Source: Cryomorphaceae bacterium
Lineage (GTDB): Bacteria > Bacteroidota > Bacteroidia > Flavobacteriales_D > Crocinitomicaceae
Direction of reading: 5' to 3'
NCBI GenBank assembly: GCA_027490665.1
Contig: JAIXXP010000067.1
Location: forward strand, 1 to 44,361
DNA: 44,361 bases
Part shown: piece after piece, positions 7,800-15,114 of the stretch
Numbering within the stretch: the stretch's first letter is position 1
How the letters are laid out: the number at the start of each line of letters is the position of its first letter
Translations under genes and position numbers: made by a program
Notes under the pieces: model-generated
What the model saw: the letters and a program-made list of their open reading frames with translations, nothing else
What the model was told of the DNA's origin: nothing
Databases searched by the model: none

Positions 7800-9470
7800 C
7801 TAAAAACCAATTTTATTCGTCCCTTGTTGTAGACTGAGTTCTTCGTCAAAAAAAGACTGTATGATTTCAAAAGGGGCGGGTTCTCCATTGAGAATATAAT
7901 GAAACTCACTTTTTTTGAACACATTACTAATTTGTCCACCGGTTGCATTGTATGTACGAGCTAATGCTACTGCTTGCTCATCAGTTAAGTGTTGTATTTT
8001 GTCCTTGACAATTTTACTGCGCACTAATAATGAGGGTTCATTTAATTCCAGTTTGAAAAGAAAACGCCTATTAAAAGCAGCATCTAAATTTGTGATTAAA
8101 TTGGTCGTAGCAATGATGATTCCGGAGGCATCTTCTAAACATTGCAACAACACTGTAATTAAAAGATGTTCGGTACTAGCTACATTTGAAGAAGAATTTA
8201 TTTCGGCTCTATTTCTGAGTATCCCGTCAGCTTCATTAAGAAGTAAAATTGGTTCGAGTCCGTTCGACGAACGTACTAATTTATCGTAGTCACTAAAAAT
8301 GCGTTTGATTTTTTTTTCGGTTTCGCCATAGTACGCTGATTTCACTTTGGATAAATCTACACTCATAATAGCTCTATTTGACTGATATGCAAGTTGTTTG
8401 CTCAATTCTGTTTTTCCACTGCCCGGCGGACCATACAAGATAACAGAGATAAGTTGAGGTAAATTCTTCTCTTTGAGTCGCTGCATTAATTGCTCGTATT
8501 TGGCCTCTTCTAAGAATTGATGTAGTTCAGCAATTTTATTTTCTACCTCGGGATTATAAAATAAAGTTTGGGCGCTGATATTTTCTGGAAGGATTAAGTC
8601 TTTAGTAATGTATTGATCATTTACAATCACAATAAGATTTTCTTCAGCGAGCGCTGCAATTGTTTTTGATGTTAATTGTAGTTCTATGTCTTCGAGAAAT
8701 GCAGTTTTATGGATTTTAATTAAATCATTTGTGATCAGATAAGATTCGCCGTTAACTATTTTTTGTACAAATAAGATATGTGCAACCTGTTTTTTAAATA
8801 AGATTTGAGAAAACTCTTTAAATTCGACAGATGAGGCTCCGTTAAGGGATTCATAAACAACGTGGCAAAAAACAAGTAAACTTTCGTCTTTGAGTTTAGC
8901 TTCTTCGTTTATCCATCTTATAAATTTAAATTTTGTGGAATTAGGGTTTTCAATAATTTGTTGAATGTTGGCATAAATATCCTCCCTTTGACCTCGACAG
9001 GCATGTAAGTTTTTTGCGGTAATCAATATTTCATTCAATACATCCAATGACGATTCCCAAATGGTTTGCTTGAGTTCTGGCATTGGTCTTTCTGAAATAA
9101 TTGCATCCATTAATGTTGCCTCAATGGTGTAATATTTTTGTCTTAAAATTTCATTGGCTCTACGCTTACTTATTGATATAGATATTAATCCTTTATTCAA
9201 TAGAGCTTCTATCGCTGGTAAAATTTGTGCTGTGGCAGCAAGTGGTGAAATTGAAAAATCTAAGGCCAACTCGTATAAATTGACATTCGCCTCACTTTCT
9301 AAATTATTAACGAGTATCGTCGCAAAACACATACTCTCTATCATATTTAACTTTCTGCCTTTGCCCAAATATTTATTGAGTAGAGCCATATCCTCTTTTA
9401 TCAGAATAGGATGAAGTTTCGACTTTTGGGCTTGTAGATAGATGTTTTCAATGGCTGTCAATAAACTCAC
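7800..9470 (-). CDS. AAA+ ATPase, first gene of a four-gene operon
   Basis: 556 aa with a GTG start; no in-frame ATG lies before residue 28. The N-terminal ~330 residues are helical, with a winged-helix-like stretch near 65-100 (LYELALDFSISP, then LLNKGLISI). The C-terminal AAA+ module has Walker A YGPPGSGKTE (~346-355), Walker B ILLLNEADGIL (~408-418; Asn replaces the usual Asp before Glu), sensor 1 IIATTN (~452-457) and arginine finger residues NRRF (~467-470). This is the central classic AAA remodelling type (FtsH/Pex/proteasome-like). It is soluble. It heads a run with the tubulin-like, sigma-like and unknown genes, and the restriction-modification genes follow. It probably remodels or gates one of these partners (inference). 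The gene is AT-rich compared with the left flank. Confidence 0.87.
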   Translation of the reverse strand: MSLLTAIENIYLQAQKSKLHPILIKEDMALLNKYLGKGRKLNMIESMCFATILVNNLESEANVNLYELALDFSISPLAATAQILPAIEALLNKGLISISISKRRANEILRQKYYTIEATLMDAIISERPMPELKQTIWESSLDVLNEILITAKNLHACRGQREDIYANIQQIIENPNSTKFKFIRWINEEAKLKDESLLVFCHVVYESLNGASSVEFKEFSQILFKKQVAHILFVQKIVNGESYLITNDLIKIHKTAFLEDIELQLTSKTIAALAEENLIVIVNDQYITKDLILPENISAQTLFYNPEVENKIAELHQFLEEAKYEQLMQRLKEKNLPQLISVILYGPPGSGKTELSKQLAYQSNRAIMSVDLSKVKSAYYGETEKKIKRIFSDYDKLVRSSNGLEPILLLNEADGILRNRAEINSSSNVASTEHLLITVLLQCLEDASGIIIATTNLITNLDAAFNRRFLFKLELNEPSLLVRSKIVKDKIQHLTDEQAVALARTYNATGGQISNVFKKSEFHYILNGEPAPFEIIQSFFDEELSLQQGTNKIGF

Positions 9471-9760
9471 AATTCGTTTTCATTAAGTGTTACATGTACT
9501 ACACGTATTTGTAATGGAGAATAAACACAATTTGAAAAAATTATATAAAATTGAATAGTGTGATTTGAAAAGCATATTTGCAATGCACAAAAGTGATTTC
9601 AACGAGAATGCCTTTTTGTCCATTTAATAGACCCTGTGCTTCTTTACTTATAGAAGTATGAAGCAATTCTATTTTTTGATATTTTTTTCAATCATGATAA
9701 ATAATGGTTTAACTAATACCTACACAAAAGAATATCGAAATATAAACAGTAAAATTCTTG
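9471..9760. other. AT-rich intergenic region upstream of the AAA+ operon
   Basis: No credible gene. The 290 bp must hold the promoter for the minus-strand AAA+ gene, but I could not find a convincing Bacteroidota -33/-7 pair. An 8-bp palindrome, TACATGTA, lies about 20 bp upstream of the GTG start and could bind a regulator. The plus-strand ORF beginning at 9658 is judged spurious (see rejected items). Confidence 0.5.
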
Positions 9761-9841
9761 TTATAAAGAAAGCACCCTCACCACCGGCACATCACCACCC
9801 GCCCAGTCCATTTCTCCCAACTCCTCCATCGATAGCCACCT
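9761..9841 (-). pseudogene. 3' remnant of a second MutT/Nudix gene
   Basis: Read on the minus strand this stretch encodes RWLSMEELGEMDWAGGDVPV followed by a few codons and TAA. The C-terminus of the intact Nudix gene at 10824..11231 reads RWLSMNEMGEMDWAGADVPV. At DNA level 9779..9843 aligns without gaps to 10860..10924 with 5 mismatches in 65 bases. No Nudix box or start codon precedes it; it lies directly after the stop of the 130-aa gene at 9856. It is therefore a detached, decaying fragment left by duplication or recombination. Confidence 0.75.
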
Positions 9842-9855
9842 AATGTGTATTTTTT

Positions 9856-10245
9856 TTAATATGTTACTTGGGCAAACTTCACACCTAATCTCCCTTCCCG
9901 ATTCGGCCATTCAACAATAAATCGGTATGGTTTTCCGTCAATTTGAAGTGTTGGCCTATTTCCATAAGCCCCAGCACCGAGTCTCGACCGAACCACACCA
10001 AATGAATAGTGTTCGCCGTCAATTTGGCAATTGAAGTGGTGTTTGTTGTGGTGTAGGCTGAATTCGTGCTTGTGCGAGAGATAGAACTGGTGCCCCTTGA
10101 ATTGGAATTCGCAAGAGGCACTTTGTTCGTTGGGGTTTCTTTCGATAAAGACTTCGTTTTGGAAAATGATGGGTGTCATGGTTCTTGTACATAATTTATC
10201 AAATTCACTTCGGTCCTTCATATTGAATAACGGTATATTCTTCAT
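9856..10245 (-). CDS. Unknown small soluble protein
   Basis: 129 aa from the ATG at 10245; ATGs at 10221 and 10179 are alternative starts. The last avoids the overlap with the upstream gene and begins MTPIIFQNEVF. The protein is rich in short alternating hydrophobic strands and His/Gly (QFKGHQFYLSHKHEF, CQIDGEHYSFGVVRSR, LQIDGKPYRF), suggesting a small beta fold with two 'x-I-D-G-x-x-Y' hairpins. No signal peptide is visible. It follows a secreted small protein gene on the same strand. Its end abuts the Nudix remnant, so the region has been rearranged. Function unknown. Confidence 0.6.
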   Translation of the reverse strand: MKNIPLFNMKDRSEFDKLCTRTMTPIIFQNEVFIERNPNEQSASCEFQFKGHQFYLSHKHEFSLHHNKHHFNCQIDGEHYSFGVVRSRLGAGAYGNRPTLQIDGKPYRFIVEWPNREGRLGVKFAQVTY

Positions 10246-10588
10246 CAAACTCTATCGGACCCTCAGGTAGGTACCTGAACCAAATGACATAGCCGGTCTT
10301 TGTTCTTGCCACGTAGACCATGTAGAATCGGTCGGTTTCGCCTGACCGGTGGAAGTAATTGTACAATGGCGCGTCAATATCCTTGCGGTTGACATTCAGC
10401 GTGTGCATCTTGGCTCCGTTGTACTCAAGGGTGTTGAGAGCGATGCTTAGCGCTGTGTTCATGTCATGAGCGGTTGTATAGAAGTTACCGTCACTTAAGA
10501 CTTCGTAATCTGCTCTGTCGGGTTTCCATTGCGCATTGGCAGCACTTGTTGCCAAAACGAAAATCAAAAGGAACTTTTTCATGGTCAT
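10205..10588 (-). CDS. Small secreted protein, family shared with 17539.. and 18022..
   Basis: 127 aa (125 if started at the second ATG, 10582, giving a cleaner signal peptide MKKFLLIFVLATSAANAQ). The mature part shows DGNFY, then RFYMVYVART and GYVIWFRYL. The same order, GN-aromatic-aromatic then aromatic-V/M-Y-V/I-V and GY-x-hydrophobic-aromatic, appears in the proteins at 17539..17994 and 18022..18543. Likely a single-domain periplasmic or surface protein. Its leader shares a conserved element with the 18022..18543 gene (10598..10623). Function unknown. The downstream 130-aa gene overlaps its end. Confidence 0.8.
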   Translation of the reverse strand: MTMKKFLLIFVLATSAANAQWKPDRADYEVLSDGNFYTTAHDMNTALSIALNTLEYNGAKMHTLNVNRKDIDAPLYNYFHRSGETDRFYMVYVARTKTGYVIWFRYLPEGPIEFDEEYTVIQYEGPK

Positions 10589-10597
10589 AGTTTTAAA

Positions 10598-10623
10598 GGT
10601 GAGTAGTTTAAGAGAAGCTTCTA
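10598..10623 (-). promoter_or_regulatory. Conserved leader element with GAAGCTTC palindrome
   Basis: Upstream of the secreted protein start there is GGTGAGTA (10598..10605) and GAGAAGCTTCTA (10612..10623), written on the plus strand. The same two words occur at the same distance upstream of the paralogous gene at 18543. The palindromic core suggests a protein binding site or an RNA structure. Conservation in an otherwise diverged leader is the evidence; the role is inferred. Confidence 0.5.
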
Positions 10624-10668
10624 ACTCTTAATACCCAAACCTTTAAAAGGTAACCCTGAAATTTGAAA

Positions 10669-10731
10669 TTATTCTGAAAAATAATACAAAACAACTCCTA
10701 ATACTATGACAATCAATGTAATAAGAATCAT
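10669..10731 (-). CDS. Possible 20-aa single-helix membrane peptide
   Basis: A 21-codon ORF (ATG at 10731, TAA at 10669) encodes an almost entirely hydrophobic peptide beginning MILITLIVIVLG and ending YYFSE. It could span the membrane once. It lies in the otherwise empty 235 bp between the Nudix gene and the secreted protein gene. No ribosome binding site is evident, and AT-rich DNA can produce such ORFs by chance, so this is tentative. Confidence 0.22.
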   Translation of the reverse strand: MILITLIVIVLGVVLYYFSE

Positions 10732-10823
10732 ATAATTTTTAATTTTTTGAATTTTAGTTTGGCGTTTTTAGCTTTCTCGAATAATAGAGTGATGCGCATC
10801 GTTTCGAATTAGATGGAGTTCGG

Positions 10824-11231
10824 TCATGCTGCGTTAATTACCAAACGCTTTAAGTTGTCCACCACCGGCACATCAGCACCCGCCCAATCCATTTCTCCCA
10901 TCTCATTCATCGATAGCCACCTAAACGCCAAATGCTCTGTCAGCTTCGGTACGCTTTGTTCTGTTTCGCATAAGTACGTGTGCATCGTGAGGTGGAAGTC
11001 GGGGTAGGGGTGTTCTACAGTTAGCAGCTTGGATTGCACCTTGATTTGCATGTCGAGTTCTTCGCGAATCTCGCGGATGATTGTCTGCTCTTCCGATTCA
11101 CCGGCTTCCATTTTGCCACCTGGGAATTCCCATTTCTCGGAGATGTAAGCGTATTTGGCAGGGCCGCGCTGGACGGCCAGTATTTTGTTTTGGTGTAGGA
11201 TGACGGCAGCTACGACCTCGATGCGTTTCAT
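10824..11231 (-). CDS. MutT-type Nudix hydrolase (probable 8-oxo-dGTP diphosphatase)
   Basis: 135 aa, the usual MutT length. The Nudix box is complete except for one position: G39-x5-E45-x7-R53-E54-I-R-E57-E58-L-D60-M, with Asp where Gly is usual. The N-terminus (IEVVAAVILHQNKILAVQR) and KWEFPGGKMEAGE are typical of MutT, which hydrolyses oxidised dGTP to the monophosphate to prevent mutation. Nudix families are broad, so the substrate is inferred. A 65-bp diverged copy of its 3' end lies at 9779..9843. It stands alone on the minus strand, ~30 bp downstream of the DUF4143 ATPase gene. Confidence 0.88.
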   Translation of the reverse strand: MKRIEVVAAVILHQNKILAVQRGPAKYAYISEKWEFPGGKMEAGESEEQTIIREIREELDMQIKVQSKLLTVEHPYPDFHLTMHTYLCETEQSVPKLTEHLAFRWLSMNEMGEMDWAGADVPVVDNLKRLVINAA

Positions 11232-11260
11232 GGAGTAAAGATAAGTGAAATATTGCGCTG

Positions 11261-12628
11261 CTAAAGCTCCGTAAGGGAGTAATTTGCTACCATAAATTCA
11301 ATGTAGGCATTTAGTTTCGTGGCGAGATAGTAGGGCAGATTCATTAAAAAGTAGGGTTTGTTTTTGGGTGTTTGGTGTTGTTCTATGCTGAATTTCCCGG
11401 CATAAAGACGTACGGCGTAGGGATGGGGGGCTTCGTCAATAAATTGATGCAATGATTTGAGTTTGCCTTCTTTTCCGGATTTGATTTCAATTGGAATGAC
11501 CATGTTTTGAAATTGCACCAAGAGGTCTACTTCTGCAGATGATTGATTTTTCTCCCGCACCCAAAAGATTGGTTTTGTGTGTTTGGAAGTATTGAGGGAC
11601 AGCAGTTCTTGCGCAATGAGATGCGGAATAATGGCTCCCTTGTAGGCTGAATTGAGGTCTTGCATGGAAAGCATTTCGGCTTGAATATTCAATTCGTAAT
11701 TGATGAGCCCTGTATCTAGGAACTGTAGCCTTGGCGCTTTATTGAGGTCGGGAAGTAGGGGTAGTGTAGTTTGCGTAGTTGGGTAAATGAGTTGAATCAC
11801 TTTGGCATCATCTAGATTGCGAAATGCTTCTCCTACCTCTCTTGAGCGGTAGTTTGAGTTGCCAAAATTTTGAAATTTAATCCTGGAGTCTATGCCTAGG
11901 TGGGCTGTAGACATGATGTGTCTGATCACACGCGCTTCTGAATTATTGGCAGCGTACTTTACGACATCTTCTTTGTAGGTCTCCCATATACTCTCGTAAA
12001 CTTTGGAGAGATCAGCGACATCTTGCCCTTTTGCATACTTGCTTACAATTTCGGGCATGCCGCCAATAATGGCATAGCGATGAAATAAATCAAGGAGGGT
12101 GCTGTGTGCGGCGTCGTTAACCGGGATTAAATTCAATTGTGCTAGCGGAACATCTTGGTGCAATGCATTCAGGAATTCTGCAAAATTGATGGGGTAGAGA
12201 TAGAGCATGTTTACCCTGCCAACCGGAAAACTCTTTACTTTTTTAAGTGCATGTTCAAGTAAAGATCCGGCGGCAATAACGTGCAACTCAGGTTCTAATT
12301 CATAAAAATAGCGAAGCATTGCAATAGCTTCTGGTGATTCTTGAATTTCATCGATAAAGATGAGTGTTTGGGCTTTTTCAGAACTAGCAATATTTCGAGA
12401 AATCAGAAGGGCTTCAATCATGGTTTTGATTTGCTCATAATCTGTAAAGAAACGGAGGTCTTCTTTGAGTTCAAGATTGAGTAATACGGCATGCTTATAA
12501 GTTTGCGCTAGTTTTCTAATGAGTGTTGTTTTACCAACCTGCCTTGCGCCTCTTACAATAAGTGGTTTTCGGTCTGTACTTTTTTTCCAGCTCAATAACT
12601 CACTAAAAATATGTCTATCAATATTCAT
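11261..12628 (-). CDS. AAA_14/DUF4143 family ATPase
   Basis: 455 aa from the ATG at 12628 (MNIDRHIFSELLSW); a TTG ten codons upstream lies inside a repeat and is unlikely. P-loop VRGARQVGKTTLIRKLA is near residues 26-42. Walker B TLIFIDEIQESPEAI is followed by AGSLLEHAL. The C-terminal DUF4143 domain carries PD-(D/E)XK-like elements: SSAEVDLLVQFQNMVIPIEIKSGKEG has D, E and I-E-x-K in order. These proteins are common, often strain-variable, and of unclear role; toxin-antitoxin-like or defence roles have been suggested. Four direct repeats sit just upstream of the start and probably regulate it. Confidence 0.9.
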   Translation of the reverse strand: MNIDRHIFSELLSWKKSTDRKPLIVRGARQVGKTTLIRKLAQTYKHAVLLNLELKEDLRFFTDYEQIKTMIEALLISRNIASSEKAQTLIFIDEIQESPEAIAMLRYFYELEPELHVIAAGSLLEHALKKVKSFPVGRVNMLYLYPINFAEFLNALHQDVPLAQLNLIPVNDAAHSTLLDLFHRYAIIGGMPEIVSKYAKGQDVADLSKVYESIWETYKEDVVKYAANNSEARVIRHIMSTAHLGIDSRIKFQNFGNSNYRSREVGEAFRNLDDAKVIQLIYPTTQTTLPLLPDLNKAPRLQFLDTGLINYELNIQAEMLSMQDLNSAYKGAIIPHLIAQELLSLNTSKHTKPIFWVREKNQSSAEVDLLVQFQNMVIPIEIKSGKEGKLKSLHQFIDEAPHPYAVRLYAGKFSIEQHQTPKNKPYFLMNLPYYLATKLNAYIEFMVANYSLTEL

Positions 12629-12650
12629 AACGAACTTATTTGAGGTCAAA

Positions 12651-12769
12651 TGTAACAAAATAAGGGTAAAAATCCTCTAATTTTGTAACAAAATAAGGGT
12701 AATATTTATAAATATTGTCACAAAATAAGGGTAAAACATCTTGAAATTTGTCACAAAATCAGGGTAAAT
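12651..12769. repeat. Four iteron-like direct repeats upstream of the DUF4143 gene
   Basis: Four copies of TGTNACAAAATAAGGGTAA begin at 12651, 12684, 12716 and 12749; each unit is about 21 bp. Copies 1 and 2 have TGTAACA, copies 3 and 4 TGTCACA; copy 4 has ATC for ATA. The spacing of 33, 32 and 33 bp is about three helical turns, so all copies face one side of the DNA. The first copy ends 23 bp upstream of the ATG of the ATPase gene. This layout fits cooperative binding of a regulator, possibly the ATPase or its partner. Confidence 0.85.
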
Positions 12770-12812
12770 GTATCTGTTGGCTCATCTCAATTTGCAAAAA
12801 TTCCGTTCTCAA

Positions 12813-12832
12813 AATTAGAACATGTTCTAATT
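12813..12832. promoter_or_regulatory. Perfect 20-bp palindrome, candidate operator
   Basis: AATTAGAACATGTTCTAATT reads identically on both strands. It lies between the repeat array of the minus-strand ATPase gene and the plus-strand T9SS protein gene (start 12912). No T-tract follows, so a terminator is unlikely; a dimeric repressor site is the natural reading, but untested. Confidence 0.5.
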
Positions 12833-12911
12833 ATTCCTCTCTCTCAAACAACGTCTAAACATTTGATTATCTGAATTGTTATCTTTAGACTAAACTCTAA
12901 AACTAGTCTTT

Positions 12912-14201
12912 ATGAAACTCAACAAATCTTTACTTGCCTTGCTTTTTGGCGCTATGCAATCCGCCACTTTTGCGCAATCGAATTATATCTACGGCGTGAT
13001 GCGTACACCTGGCCAAGGCACCAACGTTGCTGCCGGTACCATTCGTTTAGGGAAACTAGATGTGAGCAACGGAGCACTTACCGCTGTGAGCCCAAATAGT
13101 TTGGCGTCTGTGATCAGTGCTACTGGTGCGGCGCTTGATCCGATTACCCAGACCTATTTTTTTCAGACGCAAACCGAATTTGTGGCGGTCAATATGCTAG
13201 ACGGCCTACCTTCTGCCCAAAATGCCATGAGCAACCCCATTGCACCGAGCTATTTTGACAATTACCGTTTCAATACCAGTGACTCTACTATTTATGGTTT
13301 GGCCCGACGCTCAACCTCCACGGGTCTAGGTCAGGCCAATGGCGAGTTGTATTTAGCCACAATTGATCCGGCAACAGGTGTGATTACCCAAATATCGCCG
13401 CAATCTGTTGGGCAAATGTATGCTGTGCAGGGTTCTGCGATCAACCCCCACGAAATGGTTTATTATTATTCTAACCAAGGTAAAATCATTGGTTTGGATT
13501 TGTACAATGGGCAAGTTTATTCTGAGCAAACCATTACCTTTCCCGAAGGAGGATTGTATTTTGACAACTACACTTATAACTGTGCCGACACCACTATCTA
13601 CGGGCTTGTTCGCACTTCTTCTACCATTCCGAATGTTCCGTATCTAGGGAAAATCGATCCACAAACTGGTGTAGTTACACGCGTTTCTCAGCAGCCGTTG
13701 CCGTATAACTCTTATACCATTAATGGGAGCTCTACAATTGATCCGATCAACGGTGTATATTACTTCTCGGCTTTGTTGCCACAAGGCGGTTATGCGGTTG
13801 TGGGAGTTTCTGTAACAACAGGTTTGGTGGTTTTTGAGCAATTGATCACGCCTCAAGGAGCTGCAAGCAGCGCGCTATATTTTGACTTGTTGCGCCATCC
13901 TTCTGACTGTTTTGAAGCAGCCCCGGAGCGCCTTAATCCAAATGGCAACGGTGCAGGTTTGACTGGCATTAGCAAGTCTGCACTCAAAGTTGCGCCGAAT
14001 CCGTTTGAACAACAGTTTACTGTTTCCTCTGATCAAATGATACAAACACTTACCCTTCGCGATGCACAAGGTAAAGTTGTATTACAACAAGCAGCCAACA
14101 GCAACAAGTTTGAAGTAGCAACAGCCTCATTGCAAAGCGGCGTGTACTTTTTGGAAGTGCAAACAGCGAGTGGTGTGGAGCTTGTGAAGGTGGTGAAGTA
14201 G
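12912..14201 (+). CDS. Secreted repeat protein with type IX secretion C-terminal sorting domain
   Basis: 429 aa. Signal peptide MKLNKSLLALLFGAMQSATF-AQ (Sec, cleavage near residue 21). The body has three related ~105-residue repeats, each opening YGVMRT / YGLARR / YGLVRT. Each continues through a 'x-LGKLD/ATIDPATGVIT/KIDPQTGVVT' strand and DPI(T/N)xxYYF, and ends near FDNY. This resembles half of a beta-propeller or another repeating beta fold. The last ~75 residues (LKVAPNPFEQQF, LRDAQGKVV, ATASLQSGVYFLEVQ, LVKVVK) are a classic type A T9SS/Por sorting domain. The protein is therefore exported through the outer membrane and attached or released. Monocistronic; the next gene is convergent. 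Confidence 0.9.
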   Translation: MKLNKSLLALLFGAMQSATFAQSNYIYGVMRTPGQGTNVAAGTIRLGKLDVSNGALTAVSPNSLASVISATGAALDPITQTYFFQTQTEFVAVNMLDGLPSAQNAMSNPIAPSYFDNYRFNTSDSTIYGLARRSTSTGLGQANGELYLATIDPATGVITQISPQSVGQMYAVQGSAINPHEMVYYYSNQGKIIGLDLYNGQVYSEQTITFPEGGLYFDNYTYNCADTTIYGLVRTSSTIPNVPYLGKIDPQTGVVTRVSQQPLPYNSYTINGSSTIDPINGVYYFSALLPQGGYAVVGVSVTTGLVVFEQLITPQGAASSALYFDLLRHPSDCFEAAPERLNPNGNGAGLTGISKSALKVAPNPFEQQFTVSSDQMIQTLTLRDAQGKVVLQQAANSNKFEVATASLQSGVYFLEVQTASGVELVKVVK

Positions 14202-14214
14202 GGGATTATGATTG

Positions 14215-14829
14215 TTATTCTACGCTAAGGTATTCCTCAATTGCTCTCTTAGTCATGAATTGGGCTACAAAATCCTGATTTTCTGATAAAGTTTCAAGTA
14301 AATCTGAAATAAGACTTTCGAACTTGCTGTTTTGTATTGTACTAAGACAATAAAGATTGATCGGGTCGAATTTGAAATGTTTGAAGTGCTCATTGGAGAA
14401 AAAGGTTGTAACCTGTTTTTCGTAGAGATTAAATCGTTTTGCAAACAAGCGATTTTGTTGGTTGTCCTTATCATACCATTGGCCAAAAAAGGCATAAATG
14501 ATGTCGTCTTTTAGGTGTTTATCGATTTCATCGAGTACTATAAGGCAACAAGTGTTCAGTAATTTTCTTTTTTCTGAATGTGTTAAACCCATTGCCGTAA
14601 TTTGATAGCGATCAGGGTTCGATTCATGAATTTTTGGGTGGAATTTCAAAAATATAAATCCCTTGTAATCATATAGTTCTACTATATAAACTAGCTTTTT
14701 CCGAATAGAAATTTTATATTGCTTGATGCCGGTTGCTTCAAAATAATCAACAGAGTAAGGTATGCCTGATAGATTGGCATTTTTTAAAAGGGTATAACGG
14801 AAAGATTTGTACTGAGATTCAGAAGACAT
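14215..14829 (-). CDS. Unknown soluble protein
   Basis: 204 aa from the ATG at 14829 (MSSESQYKSF); the TTG two codons upstream is unlikely. No recognised family. The N-terminal half alternates hydrophobic strands (YKISIRKKLVYIVELYDYKGFIFLKF), the C-terminal half is helical and charged (FAKRFNLYEKQVTTFFSNEHF). It starts 31 bp after the stop of a 53-codon gene on the same strand, so the two are likely co-transcribed. A toxin-antitoxin pair is conceivable from size and arrangement only. Confidence 0.7.
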   Translation of the reverse strand: MSSESQYKSFRYTLLKNANLSGIPYSVDYFEATGIKQYKISIRKKLVYIVELYDYKGFIFLKFHPKIHESNPDRYQITAMGLTHSEKRKLLNTCCLIVLDEIDKHLKDDIIYAFFGQWYDKDNQQNRLFAKRFNLYEKQVTTFFSNEHFKHFKFDPINLYCLSTIQNSKFESLISDLLETLSENQDFVAQFMTKRAIEEYLSVE

Positions 14830-14860
14830 GAGCAAAACTTAATAGGTGAAGATGTAGAAG

Positions 14861-15022
14861 TTATCTTACAGCCTTATAAGCGTTTAAGCGGATACTATTG
14901 TGTTCTTCTTTCGATAAAGGCTTTATCTCTGTAGACATTATCAATTGACGAAGCTTGCTGTCTTTTGACTTGACAACAACTGGCTTTGTTTTAATAGTGT
15001 TATTAAATGATGAGATGCCCAT
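14861..15022 (-). CDS. Small unknown basic protein, probably paired with 14215..14829
   Basis: 53 aa from the ATG at 15022 (MGISSFNNTIKTKPV). The frame extends to a TTG at 15046, but that codon lies inside the -7 promoter box at 15044..15051, so the downstream ATG is preferred. The protein is Lys-rich, with a likely C-terminal helix (SKEEHNSIRLNAYKAVR). Its size and position upstream of a 204-aa unknown protein would fit an antitoxin, but there is no family evidence. Confidence 0.5.
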   Translation of the reverse strand: MGISSFNNTIKTKPVVVKSKDSKLRQLIMSTEIKPLSKEEHNSIRLNAYKAVR

Positions 15023-15043
15023 TTTCTCGGGTTTATTTGAATG

Positions 15044-15051
15044 CAAAGATA
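15044..15051 (-). promoter_or_regulatory. Bacteroidota-type -7 promoter element
   Basis: On the minus strand the sequence reads TATCTTTG, a full match to the TAnnTTTG consensus. It is 21 bp upstream of the ATG at 15022, leaving a short leader. A clear -33 TTG at the expected distance was not found. Confidence 0.5.
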
Positions 15052-15114
15052 AATTAAATTAAGTTCTAATTGAAATTCATTACATTGAAAGCGACCTCCA
15101 TTCCGTAATTTCAC

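Noticed and set aside
9658-9843. Plus-strand 61-aa ORF with a hydrophobic start and a Pro-rich tail
   Set aside because: Its tail is the antisense of the Nudix remnant and its hydrophobic start is AT-rich chance coding; no relatives or signals support it.
11261-12658. TTG start at 12658 for the DUF4143 ATPase
   Set aside because: It lies inside the first repeat unit, and the ATG at 12628 begins the conserved N-terminus.
12651-12769. Possible short CRISPR array
   Set aside because: Spacing between units is only ~12 bp, units are imperfect and no cas genes are present; iterons or operator sites fit better.
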